Notes: a model not told the origin generated them from the letters alone. Shown: positions 52,858-62,168, numbered from the stretch's first letter. The stretch is DNA of 64,000 bases from Phycisphaerae bacterium (GCA_030432255.1 JAUIHS010000017.1:38568-102567), one strand, 5' to 3'. Program-made: numbers and translations.

Positions 52858-53727
52858 ATGCTGATGCTGACGTACTCATTCCTGGCTCTTGCAGTCTCCA
52901 GTGCGATTGCAAGTCCCCAGCTTGCCACCAGTTTCGAATCCGTATGGCAGATTGATCCACAGACGGCGGCTTCGACTGTCATCGCTGACAGCTTCGAGCC
53001 AAATCTGCTCTCTGGACTCGCCTTCAACTGCGATGACGGATTGCTCTATGGCGGGAACAACGACAACCTCCATCAGGTTGATCCCGAGACGGGTGTGCTG
53101 ACGACGTTGACCGGCGGAGGGGACTTCTTCTTTGACGGTCTTGCGTATCACCCAATCGATGGTCACTTGTATGCCGTTGGTGGAGAGACCCTCTGGCGCA
53201 TCGACCCGACAACACTGACCTCGACGGTCGTTTCCTCGACGCTTGGAACATCCGCCTTGAAGGCGCTGGCCTTCAGTACGGCCGACGAACTGCTCTACGC
53301 CGGTGGTGCCAACAACCTGTACTCCATCGATCCGACCACTGGTGCCACTCTCCTCATCAATTCTGCTGTCGGATTCACCATCGAGGGTCTTGCCTACAAC
53401 CCCGATGATGGATTTCTCTACGTGGGCAACAATGACAATCTGTATCGGATGGACCCGAGTGACGGCTCGTCAGAGGTGATCACTCTGAACGGCGACTTCT
53501 GGATACAAGGCCTGGCCGCCATGGCGATGGACTGCCAGGTTTGCCCCGGCGATGTCGATGGCGATATGACCGTCGACTTCACCGACCTCAACTTCATCCT
53601 CTCAGCCTGGGGCCGCGCAGAGAGCGGTATTGGGTTCATACCAGAGGCGGACCTTGATGGCAGCGGCCTGATCGACTTCAACGACCTGAACGAGGTGCTT
53701 CAGTATTGGGGGGAAGCCTGTGACTGA
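52858..53727 (+). CDS. Secreted beta-propeller protein with dockerin-like tail
   Basis: A 289-residue exported protein from the ATG at 52858, with GGGAGGGG about eight bases upstream. A signal peptide (MLTYSFLALAVSSAIA) precedes a repeated unit of about 40 residues: WQIDPQTAASTVIAD, HQVDPETGVLTTL, WRIDPTTLTSTVV, YSIDPTTGATLLI, YRMDPSDGSSEVI, each followed by GLAYHP- or GLAYNP-type strands. This is a YVTN/NHL-like propeller. The tail (GDVDGDMTVDFTDLNFIL, DLDGSGLIDFNDLNEVL, WGEACD) is nearly the same as in the upstream gene, so the two tails are recent duplicates. Probably co-transcribed with the lectin gene. Confidence 0.83.
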   Translation: MLMLTYSFLALAVSSAIASPQLATSFESVWQIDPQTAASTVIADSFEPNLLSGLAFNCDDGLLYGGNNDNLHQVDPETGVLTTLTGGGDFFFDGLAYHPIDGHLYAVGGETLWRIDPTTLTSTVVSSTLGTSALKALAFSTADELLYAGGANNLYSIDPTTGATLLINSAVGFTIEGLAYNPDDGFLYVGNNDNLYRMDPSDGSSEVITLNGDFWIQGLAAMAMDCQVCPGDVDGDMTVDFTDLNFILSAWGRAESGIGFIPEADLDGSGLIDFNDLNEVLQYWGEACD

Positions 53728-53775
53728 TTGCAGACTCCGGAGAGCCGCGGCCTGGCTTGTATGGTGTTGACCAGG

Positions 53776-54498
53776 ATGCCCAGCGCCTCCCATCGCGATC
53801 GCTTCTACGACATCATGGCCCTGCTCCGCCGGCGCTGTGGCGAGCGGCGGCTGGCGGACTGCCATGGGCGGATGGCGTGGCCGCGGCAGGGGGTGTATTT
53901 CTTCTTCGAGCCGGGCGAGGTGCGTGGGGATGGGGTGTCGCCGCGGTGTGTGCGGGTGGGGACGCATGCGGTCGCGGCGGGAGCGAAGACAACACTGTGG
54001 AATCGACTGTCGCAGCATCGGGGGACGTTGAAGGGTGGCGGGGGCAACCACCGCGGCTCGATCTTCCGGCTGCATGTCGGGTCGGCCCTGCTCGCGCGTC
54101 GGGATGATCTGGGGTGTGAGCTGCAGGCGTGGCTGCAGGGGAACAACGCGCCGTCTGGAGTCAAGGCGCGGGAGAGTGTGGCGGAGCAGGCGGTGTCGGC
54201 GCACATTCGAGCGATGCCGTTCCTGTGGGTCGCCGCGGCGGATGACGCCGGCAAGCACAGCATCCGCGCCGTCATCGAGCGCAATGCGATCGCACTGCTC
54301 AGTCAGTGTGGTCAGCATGATGGTGATGGGGTGGATGTGCCGTCCGCCGGGTGGCTCGGCCGTGTATGTGCGCATCCGGCTGTGCAGGCGAGCGGATTGT
54401 GGAACGTGAGGCACGTGTCGGATGGGTACGACCCGGCGTTCCTGGATGTACTGGAACAGTGTGCGGCGGGGACGGGGTCGGTGGGGGGTGGGTCGTGA
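53776..54498 (+). CDS. GIY-YIG-like nuclease domain protein
   Basis: A 240-residue cytoplasmic protein with a GIY-YIG-like core: RQGVYFFFEPGEV (the GVY strand), PRCVRVGTHAV (RVG in place of YIG), TTLWNRLSQHRG and NHRGSIFRLHVGSALL. The family cuts nucleic acid, but the residues needed for catalysis (Arg in NRL and the downstream Glu) can only be partly placed, so activity is inferred. The start is not firm: ATGs at 53761 and 53776 are in frame. The stop overlaps the GTG of the next gene (GTGA). The pair is more G-rich than its neighbours, which suggests a separate origin. Confidence 0.72.
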   Translation: MPSASHRDRFYDIMALLRRRCGERRLADCHGRMAWPRQGVYFFFEPGEVRGDGVSPRCVRVGTHAVAAGAKTTLWNRLSQHRGTLKGGGGNHRGSIFRLHVGSALLARRDDLGCELQAWLQGNNAPSGVKARESVAEQAVSAHIRAMPFLWVAAADDAGKHSIRAVIERNAIALLSQCGQHDGDGVDVPSAGWLGRVCAHPAVQASGLWNVRHVSDGYDPAFLDVLEQCAAGTGSVGGGS

Positions 54499-55214
54499 GG
54501 ACGGTGGCGCTGGTGAGTTGTGTGAAGCAGAAGCGGGGTGAGGCGTGCCGCGCGGAGGCGTTGTATACGTCGGCACTGTTCGCCAAGGCTTCGACGTATG
54601 CGCGGGCTGTTGCGGATGACTGGTGCATCCTGTCTGCGAAGTACGGTCTGGTGCGGCCGGATGCCGTGATCGAGCCATACGAGCAGACGCTGAATGATGC
54701 GTCGGCCGCGGAGCGTCGGGCGTGGGCCGATCGAGTTCATGGCCAGATGCGGGAAGCGCGGCTGCTCGAGGGAGAGGCGAAGCTCATCTGGCTGGCGGGG
54801 GCGAAGTACCGGGCGGATCTGGCGAAGCGGCTGAGGGGCGTGGTGCAGGTCATGCCGCTGGAGGGCAAGCGGATTGGAGAGCAGTTGCAGTGGTACACGG
54901 AGTTGCCGCGGCGGATTGACGGGCTGCTGGCGACAGTGGGGGAAGGCGAGGTTGACCTGCCGCGGTTTGTTGAGGCGGCGTACGCGCATGGGTGGGTGAC
55001 ACAGTTTGACTGGTCGGCGTGGCAGTCTGAGGCGGAGCGCTTCGTGGAGGATCCGGAGCTGGTCCGTGCGGCGGAAGTGAGTGAGATTGAGCGGCTGATC
55101 ACGGTGCACGTGCGCAAGGAGCGGTTCTGTGACGGGCATCTGGGGGCGATGGTGGGATGTGGGCATTTGGGGGCGGTGTCAGGTCGCTTGGCCGTCATCC
55201 GGGCAGGGTGGTGA
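54495..55214 (+). CDS. DUF6884-type protein, coupled to the GIY-YIG-like gene
   Basis: A 239-residue protein starting at the GTG at 54495 (GTGA overlap with the preceding stop). The N-terminal domain has TVALVSCVKQKRGEACRAEA, LYTSALFAKASTYARAVAD, WCILSAKYGLVRPD and IEPYEQTLND, the signature of DUF6884; its reaction is unknown. The C-terminal part is a helical extension with FCDGHLGAMVGCGHLGAV at the end. The translational coupling indicates the two proteins work together, perhaps on DNA or RNA. The longer ORF starting at 54351 is not supported. Confidence 0.7.
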   Translation: MRTVALVSCVKQKRGEACRAEALYTSALFAKASTYARAVADDWCILSAKYGLVRPDAVIEPYEQTLNDASAAERRAWADRVHGQMREARLLEGEAKLIWLAGAKYRADLAKRLRGVVQVMPLEGKRIGEQLQWYTELPRRIDGLLATVGEGEVDLPRFVEAAYAHGWVTQFDWSAWQSEAERFVEDPELVRAAEVSEIERLITVHVRKERFCDGHLGAMVGCGHLGAVSGRLAVIRAGW

Positions 55215-55488
55215 CGGGAGCAATCGGCCATTCAATCTCAGCCGCGCACCGCATCGAAGACGTTGCCCCCACGGGTGCTGGCGGCGCACTTCGCCCATCT
55301 GATCCCTCCGCGCTCCATCGAATACCGGCGTCCGCCATGACCGGATGCTGGGCGACGAACTGCTCGAGCGCGATCGTTGCGAAACGCTGGAAGAGGCGGT
55401 GGTGTTGATCGATGCGTGGCACCCTCACATGTGCGGCCGCAGTCGAGCCATCCGGCCCGAATCGCACACTGCAGCCGAACTTCATGCC
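55195..55488 (-). CDS. Possible small protein of unknown function
   Basis: A 97-codon frame from the ATG at 55488 with GAGG nine bases upstream. Its third positions are about 70% G/C, compatible with coding, and the beginning (KFGCSVRFGPDG, HHRLFQRFATIALEQFV) reads like a protein, but the last third is low complexity and it overlaps the end of the DUF6884 gene by 20 bases. No family is recognised. It could equally be chance. Confidence 0.25.
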   Translation of the reverse strand, partial: GMKFGCSVRFGPDGSTAAAHVRVPRIDQHHRLFQRFATIALEQFVAQHPVMADAGIRWSAEGSDGRSAPPAPVGATSSMRCAAEIEWPIAPVTTLPG

Positions 55489-55676
55489 GCTCAGCCTCGT
55501 CCGAGCGCCAGCAAGATCGCACTCGGTACACTGCTGGAGATTTGGACCAGGAACCGGGGACAAGTTTGTGATCTGCGATCGTGAGGCTCGGGAGACACCA
55601 GTGGCATCGGTCGATGCATGCCTCGTCCTGAACTTCCTCAAGCGTGTCATTGGTTTCACCCGGGAACAGAGGAGTC
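55215..55676. other. Stretch with no firm gene
   Basis: About 460 bases upstream of the ADP-ribosylglycohydrolase gene. Apart from the doubtful minus-strand frame listed, open frames on both strands are short and unlike known proteins. It should contain the promoter of the next gene, but no clear box was found. Confidence 0.5.
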
Positions 55677-56624
55677 ATGATGCTCTGCCCAGACGCCCGC
55701 GCCACTGCCCAGGCACGTTCGCTCCGATCTCTGATTGCACTGGTCTTCGGTGATTGCTTCGGTGCATGCGGAGGACATGTATCCAAGAGCGGTCGACGGC
55801 GACTTCGGTCGAGGCCATGGCACTACACCGATGACAGCGTCCTAGCCTGTGGTCTTCTGACCGAATTGCTCAGCGCCGGAAGTCTCACCGTGGAGTCTGC
55901 CGCCCTGGCGCTGGCGACCGCATGGCGTGCCGACGCAGCGAGAGGATTCAGCCCGACGACGGCCGACTGCATGAGGTCAATCCTCCAAGGGGATCCACCC
56001 TCCGCAGCGGCTCAAGCTCGCTTCGATGGAGCTGGCTCGCGCGGCAATGGTGCGGCGATGCGTGTGGCACCGGTCGGAGCCTGGCTGCCCCCTGATCACG
56101 CCCTAGTACGCGAAGTCGCCCGAACGACGGCCCTTCCGACACATACGCACGATGAAGCAATCGACGGCGCAGTTGTGGTTGCCGTGCTTGCGAATCAGAA
56201 TGCTCACCACGGCTCTTGCACGGCGGTGCTTCAAGACCTCCCGGAGATGGTGCGATCTCCGGCAATGGCTGCGAAGTTGGCGGAGGCGTTCGAGCTGTCA
56301 GGCGGGTCAGGCCTCGCGGAGGCCGTAGCCGCGCTTGGAAATGGTTCTCAGTGCACCGCCCTGGACACCATTCCAATCTGCGTGTGGATCGTGTCTCGTT
56401 GTCTGGATGACCTGGGCGTGGCGTACTGGATGGCTGTCGAAGCCGACGGAGATCGAGATACCTGCGCTGCCATTGTTGGTGGCATCATCGGAGCCGCCGG
56501 GCAATTCGATGTCCATGATCTTCCAGCGATTGTCGGGCTGCCTGCTTCCACCGGCATCCGGGAGTGCTTCGATCTTCCGGAATCCGCTTCGGGCTTTCTC
56601 GATGAGTTTCATGGTCGCGATTGA
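55677..56624 (+). CDS. ADP-ribosylglycohydrolase (ARH/DraG) family protein
   Basis: A 315-residue enzyme predicted to remove ADP-ribose from an acceptor using two magnesium ions. LIALVFGDCFGACGG matches the family start; WHYTDDSVLACGLLTELL carries the TDD metal ligands; GSRGNGAAMRVAPVG and GDRDTCAAIVGGIIGA provide the second metal site (Asp-Arg-Asp-Thr). All key ligands seem present. The ATG at 55677 has AGAGGAG five bases upstream; the longer start is unlikely. There is no ADP-ribosyltransferase beside it. It is convergent with the large kinase gene. Confidence 0.9.
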   Translation: MMLCPDARATAQARSLRSLIALVFGDCFGACGGHVSKSGRRRLRSRPWHYTDDSVLACGLLTELLSAGSLTVESAALALATAWRADAARGFSPTTADCMRSILQGDPPSAAAQARFDGAGSRGNGAAMRVAPVGAWLPPDHALVREVARTTALPTHTHDEAIDGAVVVAVLANQNAHHGSCTAVLQDLPEMVRSPAMAAKLAEAFELSGGSGLAEAVAALGNGSQCTALDTIPICVWIVSRCLDDLGVAYWMAVEADGDRDTCAAIVGGIIGAAGQFDVHDLPAIVGLPASTGIRECFDLPESASGFLDEFHGRD

Positions 56625-56660
56625 TGTCGGGCAAGCGCAGCGGTCAGGACATGGAGTCAC

Positions 56661-59600
56661 TTACCTCTCCGGCGGCCTGGGGGGTGTGAAATCAGCAGCT
56701 CGGGACCCGTTGAGATTGTCCAGGTGCTCCGCGTCCTGTGCGGCCCGTGCCGCAGCAATGCGCCGAGCCTCGCCAAGGTACTCAACCCTCTCTTCGACCG
56801 TGAGCTGTGCATGCAGCTGTTGCCACAGACGTTCGCGGAGATCTCTCCATGTCAGATGCCAGAGTTGTACATCACCATCCGACGATACGCGGAGTAATCG
56901 AGTGCCGTCACTGTTGAACTCCATTGAGCTGACGAGACCGTGCGAACCCTTGAGAACGAGCGGCTTGTCAGGCTCATCTCTGATCCAGACGATCGGGTCA
57001 TCGACTTGCACTGCAATTCTTGAACTGTCATCGGACCAGACAACAAGGTCGGCGCTGCTGTCTTGTACCCACGGCCGCTGAAGAGCGATTGGCTCGACGT
57101 TGGCTTCACCATTCGAGAAGACCGTGTCAGTTGAGAACACGTCGAGATTCGAGAACGATGCAAGCACTGCCAGAAACAGGCCGTCGGGACTCAGTGCGAT
57201 GTCCCTGATGTGACCTTCTTCACGCACCTGGTAGTCCTCCGCAGCCCACGGGTAGAGTTGAACTTCTCGGCCGCCTTGAGCGAGGTACACGTTCGGCGGA
57301 TACGCGATTCGTGAGGCGGACACTTCGAGCAAATCATGAATCACATATTCTTGCGCGCGAATGGAAAGGAGGCGAGTCTCTTTGATCCAGACATTGATCT
57401 CATCGCGACTCGAGGTCACCAGATGATCGCCCTCGGTCGACCATTCCACATTGACAACGTGTTCAGGTCCTGGCGACTCATTGCGATGGAGCAAGACGCT
57501 GGATTTGGAGAAGTCGCTATTCCAGGTTTGAACCGCACTACCGTTGGTTGCGGAGGTGGTGGCCAGATTGTTCCCGTCCGGCTTGTACCGGATCGGGCCG
57601 GCTGAGTCGGCAAGCGTCCGGATGAGCTTCGGTGGCTCCGGGTCTGCGATTGACCAGATCTCCACTGCAGTCTCGTTGGCAATCGCGATCTCTGGATTCG
57701 TTGGATGCCAATCAATCCAATGCACCTGATCCAGAGCTGTATCGATCTGCAACACCGAGCCGTGCATGGGATCAGCGATAAGGACACTTGGTGTCTCGTT
57801 CACTGCGAGCAGGACGCGGTTGCCGTTGGGCTCAAATGTGGCCGCGACCGCGTCGGGATGAACACTGATCGGGAGCCTCGATGTGCTCGCCTCCTCGATC
57901 GTCTTGCGCGTACCAGACTCGGAGATCCACTGTCCTGAGGTCTCAATGGCCTCGGGAGCTCGTGACTCGAAGGTCGTGTCGGTGTGTGGACGCCATGAGC
58001 GGATCGGGTAGGTTGGAATGCGAAGCGTGACGGGATCCTTACTCTCCAGACCGACGGTTCCGCCGCCGAGCCAGCCGCCTGATTCGTGCCGGAACTGATC
58101 GCCGGTCAGGCTGTCGTAGTAGACGATCACTCCCAATCGGTCCCAGTCGGGTGGATTGAGCAGGTGTGGATCAAGCGTGACTGCAAAGCCGGGTGCCCGG
58201 CCAGAAAAGTCCAGGACATCACGAATCGGCATCTCGTGTTCGAGATCGGTGACATGCGTTCCGTCCTGAACGTCATGAAGTGCAACCGTCGTGGGCTCAT
58301 CGATGTCTATGAATCCTATACACGTTCGCTCCATGTATGAGATGAGATATGGGCCGCGCTTGAAGTGTCGGGCTGGAAGTGACCACCGGCGCGTTCCAGT
58401 ATGGGAATCGAAGACCTGGTACTCGAACAGCGATCCATGTGAACGGTCGATCGGATTGTGCGGGACGCCAACCCTGAGACCGAGATCACCTGTTGGCAGC
58501 CATGTGAGCCGAGCGCCACGTCTCGTGCTGTTGTCTGTCGCTGCGATATACGACAGCTCCGGCGTCTGCATTCTCAACGACAAGTCCGGATCTTCAGGGT
58601 CAACAACAAAGACACCCTCAGGCATGATGACCGCGAGCAGGTCCTGTTCAGGGTGCCAACTGATGGTCTCAAGGGTGGCTGTATCCCCCGTTGCAAACGT
58701 TCGTACGGTTCCCGAGACGGTGTCACACAGGTGGTGTTGTCCAGACCGCTCTCGTGACTTCGGGTCGCGGTGGCTCTCGTGGAACACGCAGTATCTTGAG
58801 GTCGGGCTCCACAGGACCTCATGCCCCCAGGTGTGCTCGTCAACGCTCCCACTCAGCGGGTCGAGGCGCACGAGAGGCTTCTCGGGCGTTTCCACGTTCC
58901 ACACCAACGCGGAGCTCCCACGCCGGGTCGCGGCGAACATGGAGGAATCAGGGCTCCAGGCAAGTCCCATTCCACGGTCGTTCCCTTCCGGGAGCCCGCC
59001 AACCAGTGAGGCGGATCGGGTCTGGGCATTCCAGAGTATGACCTTTCCGTCACTCGTCTCGGCAATGAGCCAGCGGCCGTCGGGGCTCCAATCGGCGTAG
59101 CCGATGCCTTCCGTGAACGCATAGATTGGCATATCAACCTGTTCGAGCAGACGGAGGAGCCGGAACTCCGGGACGGTGGCCTGATCTGCCGGTAGTTCTC
59201 TGAGCAGCAACATGGCCAGGAGTGGATCTGTCTGAAGTAGCGCTGTCGCATTGCCGACGATCGCTCGATGCGATGACTCGGTGGCGCGCTGATCCGCAAG
59301 CTCACGTGCCGCGGTTGCCTGTACGAATCCGATCGTGCTTGTCACTGAACCTGCGATGATCACCGTCAGGAGGACGATTGCGGCAGCGATCGGGCCCTTG
59401 TTTCGCTTTGCAAACTTCCTGAATGCATAGGCTCGTGTTCTTGGGCCAGCTTCGACGGGCTCGTTACCCAGGTAGCGATCGATGTCATGTCCGAATTCAG
59501 AGGCAGTGCGGTACCGGTCCCCGGGCTCCTTCTCCAGAGCCCTGAGGCAGATCCAGTCGAGCTCGCCCTGCAGCAGTCGGCGATACGTCGGCTCATCCAC

Positions 59601-60623
59601 CCTGCGAATTCGGGCCGACTGGATGGTCCTGCCGGCCGTTTCAAGTCGTCTCAGGAGAGAGGGTATCTCATTGTCGCAGATGATCTCCTGAGCGCGGGAG
59701 ATGAGCATGTGACGCAGATCGAGCGGACGGAGGCTGGTCAGGAGCTCGTATAGGAGAACACCGAGCGCGTAGACATCGGTTCGAGCATCGGTATCGGCGT
59801 CTCCCACTGCCTGCTCGGGGCTGATGTACTCAAGGGTCCCGATGGGGCCGAGCGTGTCGTGACCCTGTCGGGCGAGCGCTCCGTCCGCCGTCTTGACGAT
59901 GCCGAAGTCGATCACTTTGCACACGAGTCGCGGCGTGCCATCACCATCATCGACATAGCCGGCAAGGATGTTCTTCGGCTTGAGATCACGATGTATGATC
60001 CCCTTTGAGTGTGCATGCTGGACCGCATCGCAGATACGCCGGAACAGGCTCAGGCGATCAGGAATGGACAGCTGATGACGATCGCAGAACTGCACCACCG
60101 GCTCGCCTTCGATGTACTCCATGACCAGGTACGGGAGACCGTTTGCCGTCAGGCCGCTGTCGTAGACTCCAGCGATCCCGGGATGCGACATCCTCGCGAG
60201 TGATTGCCGTTCGACATTGAACTGTGCGATGAACTGGCTCGACGCCCTGTCAGGGAAGATGATCTTGATTGCCACCTGACGCTCAAGCCCTTCGATCTGC
60301 TCACCGAGGTAGACGACACCGAAGCCACCCGATCCGAGGATCCGCACCAGCCTGTACTTGTCAATGACATCCCCGGGCTGTTGGGGGAGCAGCCGCGGCG
60401 TGTCGTCCTTGAAGTCAGAGGCATCGACTCGAACGTAATCGGCGACCCCGGCTCTCCTCGGATCTTCCATGTCGGCGAGCAGTAGCAGGACCCGGTCCAT
60501 GATCTTCGGATCACCGTCGGCTGCATCCCTGATGAAGTCATGTCGTTGAGCCTCGGGATACTCAAGTGCCTCCCGACACAGTCGGAGGATCAGCGCATTC
60601 TGTTCTGTGTCGAACTCTGACAT
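56661..60623 (-). CDS. Transmembrane Ser/Thr protein kinase with WD40-like C-terminal half
   Basis: A 1320-residue Hanks-type kinase. Residues 1-60 are a helical segment typical of planctomycete kinases. Kinase domain about 90-390: glycine loop LGSGGFGVVYLGEQ, ATP Lys in VAIKIIFP (120), catalytic IIHRDLKPKN (HRD 211-213), VIDFGIVK (DFG 239-241), ISPEQAVGD. A transmembrane helix follows at about 410-435 (PIAAAIVLLTVIIAGSVTST). The remaining 880 residues form WD40-like blades (YADWSPDGRWLIAETSDG, EFNSDGTRLLRVSSDGDVQL), an extracytoplasmic or regulatory propeller. The ATG at 60623 has GAGGTAAG upstream. The tyrosine-phosphatase-like gene lies 31 bases upstream in the same direction, and a divergent ECF sigma factor beyond it. 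Confidence 0.92.
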   Translation of the reverse strand: MSEFDTEQNALILRLCREALEYPEAQRHDFIRDAADGDPKIMDRVLLLLADMEDPRRAGVADYVRVDASDFKDDTPRLLPQQPGDVIDKYRLVRILGSGGFGVVYLGEQIEGLERQVAIKIIFPDRASSQFIAQFNVERQSLARMSHPGIAGVYDSGLTANGLPYLVMEYIEGEPVVQFCDRHQLSIPDRLSLFRRICDAVQHAHSKGIIHRDLKPKNILAGYVDDGDGTPRLVCKVIDFGIVKTADGALARQGHDTLGPIGTLEYISPEQAVGDADTDARTDVYALGVLLYELLTSLRPLDLRHMLISRAQEIICDNEIPSLLRRLETAGRTIQSARIRRVDEPTYRRLLQGELDWICLRALEKEPGDRYRTASEFGHDIDRYLGNEPVEAGPRTRAYAFRKFAKRNKGPIAAAIVLLTVIIAGSVTSTIGFVQATAARELADQRATESSHRAIVGNATALLQTDPLLAMLLLRELPADQATVPEFRLLRLLEQVDMPIYAFTEGIGYADWSPDGRWLIAETSDGKVILWNAQTRSASLVGGLPEGNDRGMGLAWSPDSSMFAATRRGSSALVWNVETPEKPLVRLDPLSGSVDEHTWGHEVLWSPTSRYCVFHESHRDPKSRERSGQHHLCDTVSGTVRTFATGDTATLETISWHPEQDLLAVIMPEGVFVVDPEDPDLSLRMQTPELSYIAATDNSTRRGARLTWLPTGDLGLRVGVPHNPIDRSHGSLFEYQVFDSHTGTRRWSLPARHFKRGPYLISYMERTCIGFIDIDEPTTVALHDVQDGTHVTDLEHEMPIRDVLDFSGRAPGFAVTLDPHLLNPPDWDRLGVIVYYDSLTGDQFRHESGGWLGGGTVGLESKDPVTLRIPTYPIRSWRPHTDTTFESRAPEAIETSGQWISESGTRKTIEEASTSRLPISVHPDAVAATFEPNGNRVLLAVNETPSVLIADPMHGSVLQIDTALDQVHWIDWHPTNPEIAIANETAVEIWSIADPEPPKLIRTLADSAGPIRYKPDGNNLATTSATNGSAVQTWNSDFSKSSVLLHRNESPGPEHVVNVEWSTEGDHLVTSSRDEINVWIKETRLLSIRAQEYVIHDLLEVSASRIAYPPNVYLAQGGREVQLYPWAAEDYQVREEGHIRDIALSPDGLFLAVLASFSNLDVFSTDTVFSNGEANVEPIALQRPWVQDSSADLVVWSDDSSRIAVQVDDPIVWIRDEPDKPLVLKGSHGLVSSMEFNSDGTRLLRVSSDGDVQLWHLTWRDLRERLWQQLHAQLTVEERVEYLGEARRIAAARAAQDAEHLDNLNGSRAADFTPPRPPER

Positions 60624-60654
60624 CGGCTTACCTCGGGTCAGGCCCTCTGTGACT

Positions 60655-61332
60655 TCAGTGTGCGAACTGCTCGCCCCAATCAAGCCGGTGGCGGCCCACC
60701 GACGCTGCTGTGACGTTCCTGAGGTTCCTGAGTTCGGCCTCCGCAGAAGCGCGACTGTATCCCGCGTGTCGCAGGTATGCGTGCGTAATCATTCCGGTTC
60801 TGTGAAGCCCTGCCGCACAGTGAACATAGATCGCACCACCGCTGTCAAGTGCAACTTCCACTTGCCGGAGCAGCGCGCGAATCTCTGAGCTCCGCTCGGT
60901 CGGCGGGGGGTCGCCGGATTCCAGCGGAAGCCACAGCCACGTGATTCCAGTGTCCTCGAGTAGGGTTCGAATGGCCCGGGCTCCCTCAGACGCGCTCAGG
61001 AGCGTCAGGACGTGGGAGACTCCAAGAAGCGGAAGCAATTGCATTTGCTTGTGCTTGAGCCGGTGCCCGATTGCGAGGGAGCCCGACCCAAGCGGGTGGA
61101 GTTGGAGGGGTGGATTCGCCACAAATGCTGTCGCAGCCTTGAGTTGGCCCAGCACCACCCGGCCCAGTGTCTGACGCGCATACCTGGATTGCTGCATGAG
61201 GTTGACGCAGTCCTCAAGTCGCCGCTCAAGCTGTGACTGTGAGAGGCAACTGCGAAGTGCGATTCGCGTCTCGTCCTTGAACTGATCGATCCGGGCATTC
61301 GTGTGCTGGTCTGCGGCTCTCATCCTTCGCAT
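60655..61332 (-). CDS. Dual-specificity/tyrosine-phosphatase-like protein
   Basis: A 225-residue protein (start at 61332 or 61323, uncertain). The C-terminal half has the phosphatase signature IYVHCAAGLHRTGM, HCxxGxxR with the nucleophilic Cys and P-loop Arg, and a preceding general-acid candidate near LESGDPPP. The N-terminal half contains a helical segment and LLPLLGVSHVLTLLSASEGA, which fits the beta strands of the dual-specificity fold. It is 31 bases upstream of the Ser/Thr kinase in the same direction, so both enzymes are probably co-expressed and oppose each other. The phosphosubstrate is unknown. Confidence 0.83.
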   Translation of the reverse strand: MRRMRAADQHTNARIDQFKDETRIALRSCLSQSQLERRLEDCVNLMQQSRYARQTLGRVVLGQLKAATAFVANPPLQLHPLGSGSLAIGHRLKHKQMQLLPLLGVSHVLTLLSASEGARAIRTLLEDTGITWLWLPLESGDPPPTERSSEIRALLRQVEVALDSGGAIYVHCAAGLHRTGMITHAYLRHAGYSRASAEAELRNLRNVTAASVGRHRLDWGEQFAH

Positions 61333-61514
61333 CCACTTATGGGCCGGGGGCCGGCTTTCGACCGCGCCCCGGCCTGCACCTGGTGTGTTCTCAGGGACAT
61401 CCAATCTCTGTCCAATCCATGCAGTCAATTGGATTGAGAATCGATCAGGTATCATCATCTGGCAGGAATTCTGCAAAAGTCTCTCTGAACACCAGCTGTG
61501 AGCGGAGTCTTTGT

Positions 61515-62087
61515 ATGGATGAGCGAATTGGTGATGTGACCGCGATTCTTCATCAGGCAGGTGCCGGTGACAAAGAGGCGTGTGAGCGTCTCTTCGACTT
61601 GTTGTACGAGGAGATTCGATTGACGGCCCGCGGGATGCCGTTCGTTGGTCGGCCGGGTGACTCCATGCAGCCGACCGCTCTCGCGAACGAGGTGTACCTG
61701 GAGTTTCAGCGCAAGTATCCCAAGCTCCTCGAAGGCTCGCCCGATTCTCGGCGCAAGTTCTTCTATGCCGTCGGGCTCGCCATGCGGACCATCCTTCGGG
61801 ATCACTCCAGGAAGGGTGGTGAGAAGGGGCGCCAGATGGTTCCACTCGGGGACTATGATCCTGAGGCTCGGGGTCGCGGCGAGCTGACCATCGAATTCAC
61901 GGAATACGATGATGCCTACGAGAAGCTCAGGGAGGTCGATGAGCGACTCGCCGATGTCGTCCACTTCCGGTACTACGCCGGCAAGAGCGTTGAAGACACC
62001 GCAGCGTTGCTGGAGATCAGCACCGCTACGGTGAAGCGCGACTGGAAGCTTGCGAACGCCTGGATCGCTCGGCATCTTGGTCTCTGA
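61515..62087 (+). CDS. ECF-type RNA polymerase sigma factor (kinase-linked planctomycete type)
   Basis: A 190-residue sigma factor from the ATG at 61515 with GGAG eight bases upstream. The sigma-2 region is ACERLFDLLYEEIRLTARGM followed by TALANEVYLEF; RKFFYAVGLAMRTILRDHSRK is the core-binding extension; the sigma-4 helix-turn-helix is SVEDTAALLEISTATVKRDW. This matches the Sig-70_X6-like group enriched in planctomycetes, in which the partner is often a Ser/Thr kinase rather than an anti-sigma factor. No anti-sigma gene is seen. It is divergent from the kinase and phosphatase genes, so the 182-base gap can hold both promoters. Confidence 0.93.
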   Translation: MDERIGDVTAILHQAGAGDKEACERLFDLLYEEIRLTARGMPFVGRPGDSMQPTALANEVYLEFQRKYPKLLEGSPDSRRKFFYAVGLAMRTILRDHSRKGGEKGRQMVPLGDYDPEARGRGELTIEFTEYDDAYEKLREVDERLADVVHFRYYAGKSVEDTAALLEISTATVKRDWKLANAWIARHLGL

Positions 62088-62168
62088 TGACGGAAACGGG
62101 CAGACACGCCACCCTTCGTCGGGATGACGTGTCGCCTCGCTCTTCATCTGGTGTAGGTCGACGCTCCT

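Noticed and set aside
53602..54678. 358-codon minus-strand frame
   Set aside because: Arg, Pro and His-rich with no domain; it mirrors the high-GC GIY-YIG-like gene on the plus strand.
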